From NCBI GenBank assembly GCA_016283985.1, contig JAEENZ010000013.1:1-13303 (forward strand): a stretch of 13,303 bases of DNA, in the 5' to 3' direction. Positions 6,777-13,303 of this stretch are shown piece after piece. Numbering within the stretch: position 1 is the first letter of the stretch; every line of letters begins with the position of its first letter. The stretch is from Bacteroidales bacterium. Its GTDB lineage: Bacteria > Bacteroidota > Bacteroidia > Bacteroidales > UBA932. The notes under the pieces are model-generated. The model had not been told where the DNA came from. It saw nothing but the letters and a program-made list of their open reading frames with translations, and searched no databases. The position numbers and the translations under genes are program-made.

Positions 6777-9170
6777 TTACACGAACTTATAGCTTTCTAT
6801 TTCCCTGAATCCCCTCAGGAATGCGTCGGCGCTCATGCGCTTCTTGCCCGCAAGTTGCAACTCCTTAACCTCAAGCCATTTGTCGCCGGCAGCGACAAAT
6901 AGCTTGCTGCCGTCAGTTCGTACCGTTCCGGCAACTGCCGTTGCGGGTTCCGCAACGGCAGTTGCGAAGACCTTTACATCCGTAGCCTTGCCATCGCGGA
7001 CCAGCGTAGTCCAGGCGGTGGGATACGGGTTCAGGCCGCGGACAAGGTTGCGAATGTTTTCGGCCGGAGCCGACCAGTCGATACGCGTATTCTCCTTTGT
7101 GAGTTTCGGCGCCGGCTTCAGCACCTCGGACCCCTGTATGAACGACTTCTGTACGCGCGTTTCTACGGTATGCTGTATGATACCCTCGGTGGTCTCCACT
7201 ACCAGCTTCGCGCCGAGTTCCATCAGGCGGTCGTGCACATCTCCCGCAGTGTCCTCGGGCCCTATCCTGAGCCCATGGCGCAGGATGATGCCGCCGGTAT
7301 CTATGTCCTTGTCTATCATGAAGGTAGTCGCACCCGTCATGCGCTCACCGTTGATAACCGCCCAATTAATAGGAGCGGCGCCGCGGTACTGCGGCAGAAG
7401 GGCGGCGTGCAGGTTGAAGGTGCCAAGCTTCGGCATGGTCCAGACTTCCTCCGGCAGCATGCGGAATGCCACCACGACGAACAGGTCGGCATTCCATGCG
7501 GCAAGCTGCTCCAGGAACTCCGGATCCTTCAGCTTGATTGGCTGGAGTACGGGCAGCTCATGCTCCACGGCGTATTTCTTGACCGCACTTTCATGAACTT
7601 CCAGGCCGCGGCCGCTGGGCTTGTCGGCGACTGTAACCACGCCCACGACCTTGTATCCGGCCTTGATCAGGGCATCCAGCGAAGCCACGGCAAACTCCGG
7701 CGTACCCATGAATACTATGCGCTTCTGATGGAACAGGCGGGCTATCTTGCTCTTGAACTTGCGCCAGTGGTTGAGCAGCGAATCGTTGCTGAAGAGGGTG
7801 GCATCCTTGATGGCGCGCGACGTAAGGTAGGCCCCGATCGGCGCCAGCACCAAGGCTGAGACGAATACCCCCAACGGAGCGCCCACGGCCCCGTCCCTGG
7901 CCAGTTTCGTGCCGGTGATGTCCACCACCCAGTAGAACACGAAGAAGAGCACCGAGATGATGGCGCTGACTCCCAGCGCCCCCTTCCGGACGAAAGCGCC
8001 GAGAGGAGCACCGATGAAGAACAACAGCAGGCAAGCGAGCGCCTGCGCGAATTTCTTGAGGAGTTCTATGTTCGTACGGCGCAGGTAGAAATAGTATTCG
8101 TAGACCTCGCTCTGGTAGGCCATCAGGCTGGTCACCATCCTGTCGGCCGCATCCGCGGCCTTTTCATAGGCCTTCTTCTTTTTGGAGACCTTATCCCACC
8201 TGAGGTAGCCGTCTGCCGAGAAATAGTTCTTGTACTTCGCCCTTGACTCCAGTTTCGCAGTATCCAACTGGTTCTTCTGCTGGAAGACGCCGTATTGAGA
8301 AAGGGAGATGTATCTGTTGTCCAGAGCATTCCGGGCAAGGTTGTCCAGCGAATCCTTCTGATCCCTCAGCTGACGGAGCCGCATGGACTTCGCCTGGTCG
8401 CCGTAGCGGCTGCTGTCGGACTTCTGGAAACTGTAGTTCTTCAGGGGAATGATCAGTTCCTGGCGTTTGAAATCGATGTGCTGGAGTTCCAGGGTGGTAT
8501 CCCTATACTTGCGCACGTTGTTCTCCTGGTAGTTGGAACCGTTGAACAGAGTGAAGGTGAGATAATCCTTGTTCTTGCTCATCTTCATCACGGCCGAATC
8601 GGCGATGGAGAGGGATGTGTTGCCTTTGTTGGAGGTATGGTCGTACACCATCACCCCATGCATCACTCCGTTTTCGTCCTGGGTTTCGGCGCGGAGCACG
8701 TAACCATCGATGCCGTCGTAGAAGGTGCCGGCTGGAATCTTTATCTCGTTCTTGGTGCGGCCGATATCGTCCCGGAGGGTATAGATCTCATTCCAGGCTA
8801 CGGGAACAAGGTTGTTGCCGACGTAGAAGGCACCTATGCTTATGAAAACGGATGCGATGATCAGCGGCAGCATTACGCGGGCGAGCGATATGCCGGCTGC
8901 CTTGATGGCCATCAGCTCGTTATGGTCGCCCATCTGCCCGAGCACCATCATGGAAGAGAGCAGCGTGGCGAGAGGGAGGGCCAGGGGGAGGATGGTGCAT
9001 CCGCCCAGAAGCATGAATTCAAGCACGACGCCCAGGCCGAGGCCCTTACCCACAAGCTCGTCGATGTACACCCAGAGGAACTGCATCATCAGGATGAACA
9101 CAACCAGCACGAGGATCGCGACGAACGGTCCTATGAATGCCGTGAGTATGAAGCGGTCGAGCTTTTTCAA
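6777..9170 (-). CDS. lptG-fmt: Fusion protein: LptF/LptG-type permease + methionyl-tRNA formyltransferase
   Basis: One 797-residue frame holds two complete proteins. Residues 1-480 are a YjgP/YjgQ (LptF/LptG) permease: three helices (about 12-34, 48-72, 97-117), a periplasmic β-rich domain with a lysine-rich helical insert (about 255-360), then three helices (372-392, 398-417, 432-452). This family draws lipopolysaccharide from the inner membrane in the LptBFG transporter. Residues 483-797 are Fmt, which formylates initiator Met-t[15 protein letters not shown] (484-495), N586/H588 in [12 protein letters not shown], and D624 in IDTGG. The spacing matches E. coli N106/H108/D144. The linker (454-482) is basic and lacks ATG, GTG or TTG codons; the first internal ATG is M488, inside Fmt strand β1. 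The start is TTG at 9170, overlapping the alaS TGA as TTGA. It encodes the conserved MKKLDRF opening. Six helices put Fmt in the cytoplasm. A lost stop in assembly is the main alternative. Confidence 0.92.
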   Translation of the reverse strand: MKKLDRFILTAFIGPFVAILVLVVFILMMQFLWVYIDELVGKGLGLGVVLEFMLLGGCTILPLALPLATLLSSMMVLGQMGDHNELMAIKAAGISLARVMLPLIIASVFISIGAFYVGNNLVPVAWNEIYTLRDDIGRTKNEIKIPAGTFYDGIDGYVLRAETQDENGVMHGVMVYDHTSNKGNTSLSIADSAVMKMSKNKDYLTFTLFNGSNYQENNVRKYRDTTLELQHIDFKRQELIIPLKNYSFQKSDSSRYGDQAKSMRLRQLRDQKDSLDNLARNALDNRYISLSQYGVFQQKNQLDTAKLESRAKYKNYFSADGYLRWDKVSKKKKAYEKAADAADRMVTSLMAYQSEVYEYYFYLRRTNIELLKKFAQALACLLLFFIGAPLGAFVRKGALGVSAIISVLFFVFYWVVDITGTKLARDGAVGAPLGVFVSALVLAPIGAYLTSRAIKDATLFSNDSLLNHWRKFKSKIARLFHQKRIVFMGTPEFAVASLDALIKAGYKVVGVVTVADKPSGRGLEVHESAVKKYAVEHELPVLQPIKLKDPEFLEQLAAWNADLFVVVAFRMLPEEVWTMPKLGTFNLHAALLPQYRGAAPINWAVINGERMTGATTFMIDKDIDTGGIILRHGLRIGPEDTAGDVHDRLMELGAKLVVETTEGIIQHTVETRVQKSFIQGSEVLKPAPKLTKENTRIDWSAPAENIRNLVRGLNPYPTAWTTLVRDGKATDVKVFATAVAEPATAVAGTVRTDGSKLFVAAGDKWLEVKELQLAGKKRMSADAFLRGFREIESYKFV
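6931..6965. repeat. Perfect 16-bp inverted repeat (hairpin) inside the Fmt coding region
   Basis: The arms 6931-6946 and 6950-6965 are perfectly complementary around a 3-nt loop (GTT on the plus strand). In the protein they encode the near-tandem peptide [13 protein letters not shown] (residues 736-748). This lies in the C-terminal tRNA-binding domain, in what looks like a variable surface loop. No T-run follows, so it is not a standard terminator. It may be an in-frame palindromic insertion or a structured mRNA element. Confidence 0.8.
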
Positions 9171-11785
9171 ATCTTCTGTATCATTTTTTCAAGAGCAGCG
9201 GAAAGACCAGCAACATCCTTGCCACCGGCGGTAGCGAGTCCGGGCTGGCCGCCGCCACCGCCCTGAATGCACTTGGCTGCTTCACGGATGTCGGCGCCGG
9301 CGTTCTTGCCTGCGGCCACGAGATCCTGCGAATACATAAGCAGCAGCTGGGGTTTGCCGCCGCTTTCGAAGGCGGCTGCAATCACGAGGTTGGTGGCTTC
9401 TTTCTGCAGCATTGTGGCCGCATCGCGAAGCATGGTAAGATCCCGGGACTCGTTGATTTTCACCACGTTATGTCCGTTGATCACCACCGCGTGCTCCAGC
9501 AGTCCCTTCTTGAGCTGCATGGTCTTTTCTTTCGCGATTTCGGCGATCTGCTTCTTGTATCCTTCGTTCTCTTCTATCATCTTGCGGATGGCATCGTTGA
9601 GGCCGGGTGCGTTGTTGAACATCGCGCGGGCGGTCTTCACCATTTCCTGGAGAGCGTAAACCATATTCTCCGCCTCTTCGCCGGTGACTGCCTCGATGCG
9701 GCGGATGCCTGCGGCGATCGCAGCCTCGGAGGTTATCTTGAACAGGCCGATGTTGCCGGTGCGGGAAGTGTGACAGCCGCCGCAGAGTTCGACGCTCGGA
9801 CCGAACTTCACGACGCGCACCACGTCGCCGTACTTCTCGCCGAAGAGGGCGATGGCGCCCATCTCCTGGGCCTCGGCCATGGTGGCGGTGCGGTTCTCTA
9901 CCAGAGGGAAGTTGCTGCGTATCAGTTCGTTGACACGGGCCTCAACGGCACGGATCTGCTCGTCGGAAAGCTTCTCGAAGTGGGAGAAGTCGAAGCGGAA
10001 GTATTTGTCGCACACATAAGAACCCTTCTGCTCCACATGAGTGCCAACGATCTCGCGCAGCGCCTGATCCAGCAGGTGGGTGCATGTATGGTTGTTCGCG
10101 ATGCGCTGCCTGCGGGCGGCGTCCACCTTCAGGGTGAAGGAACCGGCCGGATCGGCGGGCAGCTTGTCGGCTATGTGTATGGAGAGGTTATTCTCCTTGA
10201 CGGTGTTGAGTATCTTGATTTCCTCGCCGTCGGCGGCCAGCGCTATGCCGGTGTCGCCTACCTCTCCGCCCATCTCTCCGTAGAAGGGAGTGCGGTCGAA
10301 GACGAGTTGGAGCATCTCCTTGTTCTTCTGAACCACCTTGCGGCTCTTGAGGAGCAGCGCTCCGGGCTGCTCGACGGTGTCGTAGCCCGTGAATTCCACG
10401 TCTTCGCCCTCGTGATAGACGGTCCAGTCGCCGAATTCGTTGGCGGTGGCGTTACGGGCGCGCTCCTTCTGCTTGCCGAGCTCCACCTGGAAGCCTTCCA
10501 GATCCACCTTGTATCCCTTCTCGCCCGCGATAAGCTCGGTGAGGTCGATGGGGAATCCGAAGGTGTCGTAGAGCACGAATGCGTCCACTCCGGGCAACAC
10601 CTTGGTGGCAGCGTTCTTGGCCATGTAGTCGTCCAGGAGCTTGATTCCGCGGTCGAGGGTGCGCAGGAAGGCGAGTTCCTCCTCGCGGATGACGCTCTCT
10701 ATCAGCTTCTGCTGAGCCTTGAGCTCCGGATAGGCGTCTCCCATGTCGGAGATCAGCTGGGGCACGAGGCGGCAGAGGAAGGGTTCGGTGAAGCCGAGGA
10801 AGGTGTAGCCGTAGCGCACGGCACGGCGAAGGATGCGGCGGATGACATATCCGGCCTTCACATTGGAGGGCAGCTGGCCGTCCGCGATGCTGAAGGAGAT
10901 GGCACGGATGTGGTCGGCGCACACACGCATGGCCACGTCCGTATCCTTGCCCTCGCCATATTTATGTCCGGAAAGTTCCCCGAGCTTGCCGAGCAGGCCG
11001 GAGAAGACGTCGGAGTCGTAGTTGCTGTTCTTGCCCTGCAGCACGGCGCAGAGACGCTCGAATCCCATGCCGGTGTCGATGTTCTTGGCAGGGAGAGGCT
11101 CCAGATGGCCGTCCGCCTTGCGCTCGAACTGCATGAACACCAGGTTCCAGATCTCGATTACGTGAGGATCGCTCTGGTTCACCAGGTCGCGGCCGGGGAT
11201 GCCGCTGGCGCGCTTCTCCTCCTCGCTGCGGATGTCGATGTGGATCTCGGAGCAGGGGCCGCAGGGTCCGGTCTCGCCCATCTCCCAGAAGTTGTCGTGC
11301 TTGTTGCCAAGCAGGATGCGCTCCGCGGGAAGATGCTTGAGCCAGGCCTGACGTGCCTCCTCGTCGAGGGCGGTGCCGTCTTCGGCGCTGCCTTCGAACA
11401 CGGTGGCATAGAGAAGTTCGGGATTGATGCCGTAGACGCCCGTGAGCAGCTCCCAGGCCCAGTCGATCGCTTCTGTCTTGAAGTAATCGCCGAAGCTCCA
11501 GTTGCCGAGCATCTCGAACATCGTATGGTGATATGTATCGTGTCCGACTTCTTCGAGATCGTTGTGCTTGCCGCTCACGCGGAGGCACTTCTGGCTGTCG
11601 GCCGCCCTCTTCATCTTAGGGGTGGAGTTGCCGAGGAAGATGTCCTTGAACTGGTTCATGCCGGCGTTCGTGAACATCAGGGTCGGGTCGTTCTTCACCA
11701 CCATGGGAGCGGAGGGAACTACTGTGTGTCCCCTGGCCTCGAAAAAGTCCAGAAATTTCTGGCGTATTTCCTTGGAAGTCATCAT
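9167..11785 (-). CDS. alaS: Alanine--tRNA ligase (AlaRS)
   Basis: AlaRS charges tRNA-Ala and clears mischarged Ser/Gly-tRNA-Ala. The 872-residue protein has full class II architecture. The catalytic core (1-245) includes [21 protein letters not shown] (32-52), [11 protein letters not shown] (71-81) and the motif 3 segment TGMGFERL (238-245). A tRNA-recognition region follows, then an editing domain with the zinc site H566-x3-H570 (NHTCTH), C668 and H672 (CGGCHTS). A C-terminal oligomerisation domain ends in a GGGGGQ segment (842-847). The length is as expected for the family. The ATG at 11785 gives [11 protein letters not shown]; an adjacent ATG at 11782 is equally usable. The stop overlaps the TTG start of the LptG-Fmt frame by 4 nt. 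It is the first gene of the packed run, and its likely promoter lies in the hairpin region just upstream. Confidence 0.98.
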   Translation of the reverse strand: MMTSKEIRQKFLDFFEARGHTVVPSAPMVVKNDPTLMFTNAGMNQFKDIFLGNSTPKMKRAADSQKCLRVSGKHNDLEEVGHDTYHHTMFEMLGNWSFGDYFKTEAIDWAWELLTGVYGINPELLYATVFEGSAEDGTALDEEARQAWLKHLPAERILLGNKHDNFWEMGETGPCGPCSEIHIDIRSEEEKRASGIPGRDLVNQSDPHVIEIWNLVFMQFERKADGHLEPLPAKNIDTGMGFERLCAVLQGKNSNYDSDVFSGLLGKLGELSGHKYGEGKDTDVAMRVCADHIRAISFSIADGQLPSNVKAGYVIRRILRRAVRYGYTFLGFTEPFLCRLVPQLISDMGDAYPELKAQQKLIESVIREEELAFLRTLDRGIKLLDDYMAKNAATKVLPGVDAFVLYDTFGFPIDLTELIAGEKGYKVDLEGFQVELGKQKERARNATANEFGDWTVYHEGEDVEFTGYDTVEQPGALLLKSRKVVQKNKEMLQLVFDRTPFYGEMGGEVGDTGIALAADGEEIKILNTVKENNLSIHIADKLPADPAGSFTLKVDAARRQRIANNHTCTHLLDQALREIVGTHVEQKGSYVCDKYFRFDFSHFEKLSDEQIRAVEARVNELIRSNFPLVENRTATMAEAQEMGAIALFGEKYGDVVRVVKFGPSVELCGGCHTSRTGNIGLFKITSEAAIAAGIRRIEAVTGEEAENMVYALQEMVKTARAMFNNAPGLNDAIRKMIEENEGYKKQIAEIAKEKTMQLKKGLLEHAVVINGHNVVKINESRDLTMLRDAATMLQKEATNLVIAAAFESGGKPQLLLMYSQDLVAAGKNAGADIREAAKCIQGGGGGQPGLATAGGKDVAGLSAALEKMIQKI

Positions 11786-11788
11786 AAT

Positions 11789-11833
11789 AAAAAGCAGTAT
11801 CTAAAGTAAAATCCTACAAAGATACTGCTTTTT
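11789..11833 (-). terminator. Hairpin terminator after the M6 protease gene
   Basis: The 14-bp arms 11789-11802 and 11820-11833 (AAAAAGCAGTATCT and its complement) pair perfectly around a 17-nt loop. On the minus strand the downstream arm ends in TTTTT, and on the plus strand it ends in seven T, so the element looks bidirectional. It lies 18 nt after the M6 gene stop and ends 3 nt before the alaS ATG. It most likely ends M6 transcripts. Confidence 0.7.
11817..11824 (-). promoter_or_regulatory. Putative alaS promoter -7 box overlapping the terminator arm
   Basis: The minus strand reads TATCTTTG, which fits the Bacteroidota consensus TAnnTTTG. Transcription would start near 11807-11812, in the hairpin loop, giving a leader of about 25 nt before alaS. 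A TTTG-type -33 element is not evident. The 66-bp gap to the M6 gene is the only sizeable gap in the window, which favours a promoter here. Confidence 0.45.
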
Positions 11834-11851
11834 TTCGATATGTGTTCCAGG

Positions 11852-13303
11852 CTATTTCACCTCTATTCCCTGCTCAATTTCTTCCGTGCTTCCGTCCGCG
11901 TATTTCAGCACTGCTTTCAGGGTGTGGGAACCGGCCGCCGACAGGGTTATCGTACTATCTGAAACCTTGATGCCATCGTAGTACCACTCCACGCTCCGGG
12001 CAGGTTCGCCTCCGCCGTCCAGGGTCAGGGCCAGCACCGTACCAACCGGGTAGGAATTACCCTTCCTGGGATTGGCAACGGTATAGAATGCCATCGCTTC
12101 AAAAGCCGAACCTCCAAGACCTATTTCACAGTCAATCAAGAAGTTGTATGCAGGCTCAATCCACGAAGAATAGGGATGGCCCTCTTGCGTGTAATCAGCC
12201 AACATAAACCAGCCAACGGGAACAGCTTCAAGTTTATCGAAGGCCATCCAGTATTGCGTGTCTATATCCTTCACGGAAACACCGAAAATGACATCTTCCC
12301 CTTCTGGAACAGTCAACTTTGCATCGGAAATATCCACGGTTGTAACCGCATTGTCATTGAATGTTCCTATGGTTTTGGTATAAGCGCGATTGCTCCCGAA
12401 ATCTACGAATACGTCCACCTTTACCGCACTCTTCCCGCCAATCTGGAAGTTGATCTTCTGGAATACACTTCCAACGTAAGCCTCCAGTTCCTCTGAAGTG
12501 TAGCGCACGCCGATTGTGCCCGACCAAGAGCTGCCTTCGACCTGAAAACCCAATCCCATATTGGAAGACGGGCCGTGCTTGGAGAGCGTTACCGGCTCGT
12601 TCTCGAAAATGCTCCGCATAGTTATATCCATCACGGTTTCTACCGCGAGGATGCCAAGATGCCTCTTGACCGGGCGATACATCTCTTTGGTAAAACTGAT
12701 TTCGGAATCTTCTTTGTAATTCGCAGGGAATGTGAAGGAGAATCCTCCGTCTGCGCCGGTATTCACCGTCTGTGTATCAACACTCACCCATACGCCGGAA
12801 AGAGGTTGGCCGGAAGAATCGCTGACCTTGCCGCGCAATATCCTTTCAGTGGGAATATCCAACTTGAAGCCCATATTGTCTCCGTTCCATGCGATGCCGC
12901 TCAATAACATTCCGGTTCTCCCTCCTGCCCATTCCGAGCCTTCAAAATTGGTGTTGCCCGATGTGCCCGGCCAGAGCATATCGTTATAATCGCTATAAGA
13001 GTTCTTCGGACTGACTATATAGCAGCATGGATGCTCCGAGTAGCAGTTGATCTCGTTCTTGTCCCAGAGCTTTTTCGCCGTAGTGCCCGCAACAGGACTG
13101 TCGGACATATCCACATGGTAGATGAGCATTCCGTGCGGCGGCTTGGAAGTAGTCTTGGTGCGGATGTATGAATCCCAGCCTTGTCCGTTGCGCACTTCGT
13201 AAATGAAGTATTCGCCGTCAACCGACGTCGGTGTGGACAGGCAGTCGTCTTCCTGAACCGGTTTCAACACATAATCACCGGGAGTGGAGGTAGTGTTGAC
13301 AGT
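11852..13303 (-). CDS. Secreted M6-type metalloprotease, C-terminal part (partial at window edge)
   Basis: The frame is open to the right edge, so the true start lies outside and 483 residues are visible. The first ~150 resemble the region after the catalytic site of immune-inhibitor-A (M6) family proteases, with GEYFIYEVRNGQGWDSYI and HGMLIYHVDMSDS segments. A carboxypeptidase-regulatory-like β domain follows at about 153-230 (LRGKVSDSSGQPLSGVWVSVDT). A β-sandwich of the kind found in Bacteroidota secreted proteins is at about 235-405, and an Ig/PKD-like repeat is at about 410-483 (VEWYYDGIKVSDSTITLSAAGSHTLKAVL). The HExxH catalytic motif would be upstream and cannot be checked. No obvious T9SS sorting tail or lipoprotein signal is visible. 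Its G+C looks lower than that of the downstream run, fitting an accessory gene. A terminator follows. Confidence 0.75.
   Translation of the reverse strand, partial: TVNTTSTPGDYVLKPVQEDDCLSTPTSVDGEYFIYEVRNGQGWDSYIRTKTTSKPPHGMLIYHVDMSDSPVAGTTAKKLWDKNEINCYSEHPCCYIVSPKNSYSDYNDMLWPGTSGNTNFEGSEWAGGRTGMLLSGIAWNGDNMGFKLDIPTERILRGKVSDSSGQPLSGVWVSVDTQTVNTGADGGFSFTFPANYKEDSEISFTKEMYRPVKRHLGILAVETVMDITMRSIFENEPVTLSKHGPSSNMGLGFQVEGSSWSGTIGVRYTSEELEAYVGSVFQKINFQIGGKSAVKVDVFVDFGSNRAYTKTIGTFNDNAVTTVDISDAKLTVPEGEDVIFGVSVKDIDTQYWMAFDKLEAVPVGWFMLADYTQEGHPYSSWIEPAYNFLIDCEIGLGGSAFEAMAFYTVANPRKGNSYPVGTVLALTLDGGGEPARSVEWYYDGIKVSDSTITLSAAGSHTLKAVLKYADGSTEEIEQGIEVK

Noticed and set aside
6777..7709. A separate fmt gene starting at the internal ATG (residue 488 of the fusion)
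   Set aside because: That start would remove the RIVF strand that opens the Fmt Rossmann fold. No ribosome site or gap precedes it and the upstream frame is open, so a fusion fits better.
8145..8160. GGCCGC / GCGGCC inverted repeat with a 4-nt loop in the LptG half
   Set aside because: The arms are only 6 bp and made of common Ala/Asp codons in a G+C-rich gene; this is expected by chance.
8295..9266. A plus-strand open frame opposite the LptG half, ending in a proline-rich tail
   Set aside because: It has no helices or motifs and is wholly explained by codon bias of the real gene on the other strand.
9470..11809. A 779-codon open frame on the plus strand opposite alaS
   Set aside because: It is the mirror frame of a G+C-rich, strongly codon-biased gene. 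The translation is low-complexity and His/Val/Leu/Gly-rich with no recognisable motif, while the minus strand encodes clear AlaRS.
1..13303. CRISPR arrays, tRNA or rRNA genes, insertion sequences, phage or defence genes
   Set aside because: I saw no regularly spaced repeats, transposase motifs, cloverleaf-like segments or defence-type proteins. Apart from the edges and short gaps, the window is filled by identified genes.

Overview
The window reads as chromosomal DNA of a Bacteroidales-type member of the Bacteroidota, moderately high in G+C for that group. The evidence is protein-level: the Fmt, AlaS and LptG-type sequences have Bacteroidota-style motifs (for example [12 protein letters not shown] and [19 protein letters not shown] in Fmt). 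An RseC gene lies directly before rnfB, and two TAnnTTTG promoter-like boxes are present. The genus cannot be fixed from sequence alone.

Every gene I can support is on the minus strand, so in transcription order the window is read from right to left. (1) 13303-11852: the 3' part of a secreted M6-type metalloprotease gene, cut by the window edge. (2) 11851-11786: a 66-bp gap with a hairpin terminator whose upstream arm overlaps a promoter-like box. (3) 11785-1: a run of eleven genes packed within a few bases of each other or overlapping. These are alaS; a single reading frame joining an LptF/LptG permease to methionyl-tRNA formyltransferase; two membrane-anchored M23 (LytM) peptidases; a small MerR-type regulator; a Nif3-like protein; a coiled-coil protein with a C4 zinc ribbon; dnaB; rseC; rnfB; and the start of rnfC. 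No stretch over 300 bases lacks a gene.

The run groups translation (alaS, fmt), envelope assembly (LptG, M23 peptidases), replication (dnaB) and ion-coupled electron transfer (rseC-rnfB-rnfC). The spacing suggests one long transcript from alaS, with a likely second promoter inside the 3' end of the Nif3 gene that would feed the zinc-ribbon gene, dnaB and the Rnf genes.

The most unusual item is the 797-codon frame at 9170-6777. It encodes a complete six-helix LptG-type permease and a complete Fmt with no stop and no usable internal start between them, so it predicts a formyltransferase tethered to the inner membrane. The Fmt half also carries a perfect 16-bp inverted repeat with a 3-nt loop. 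Most other genes look like ordinary housekeeping genes.
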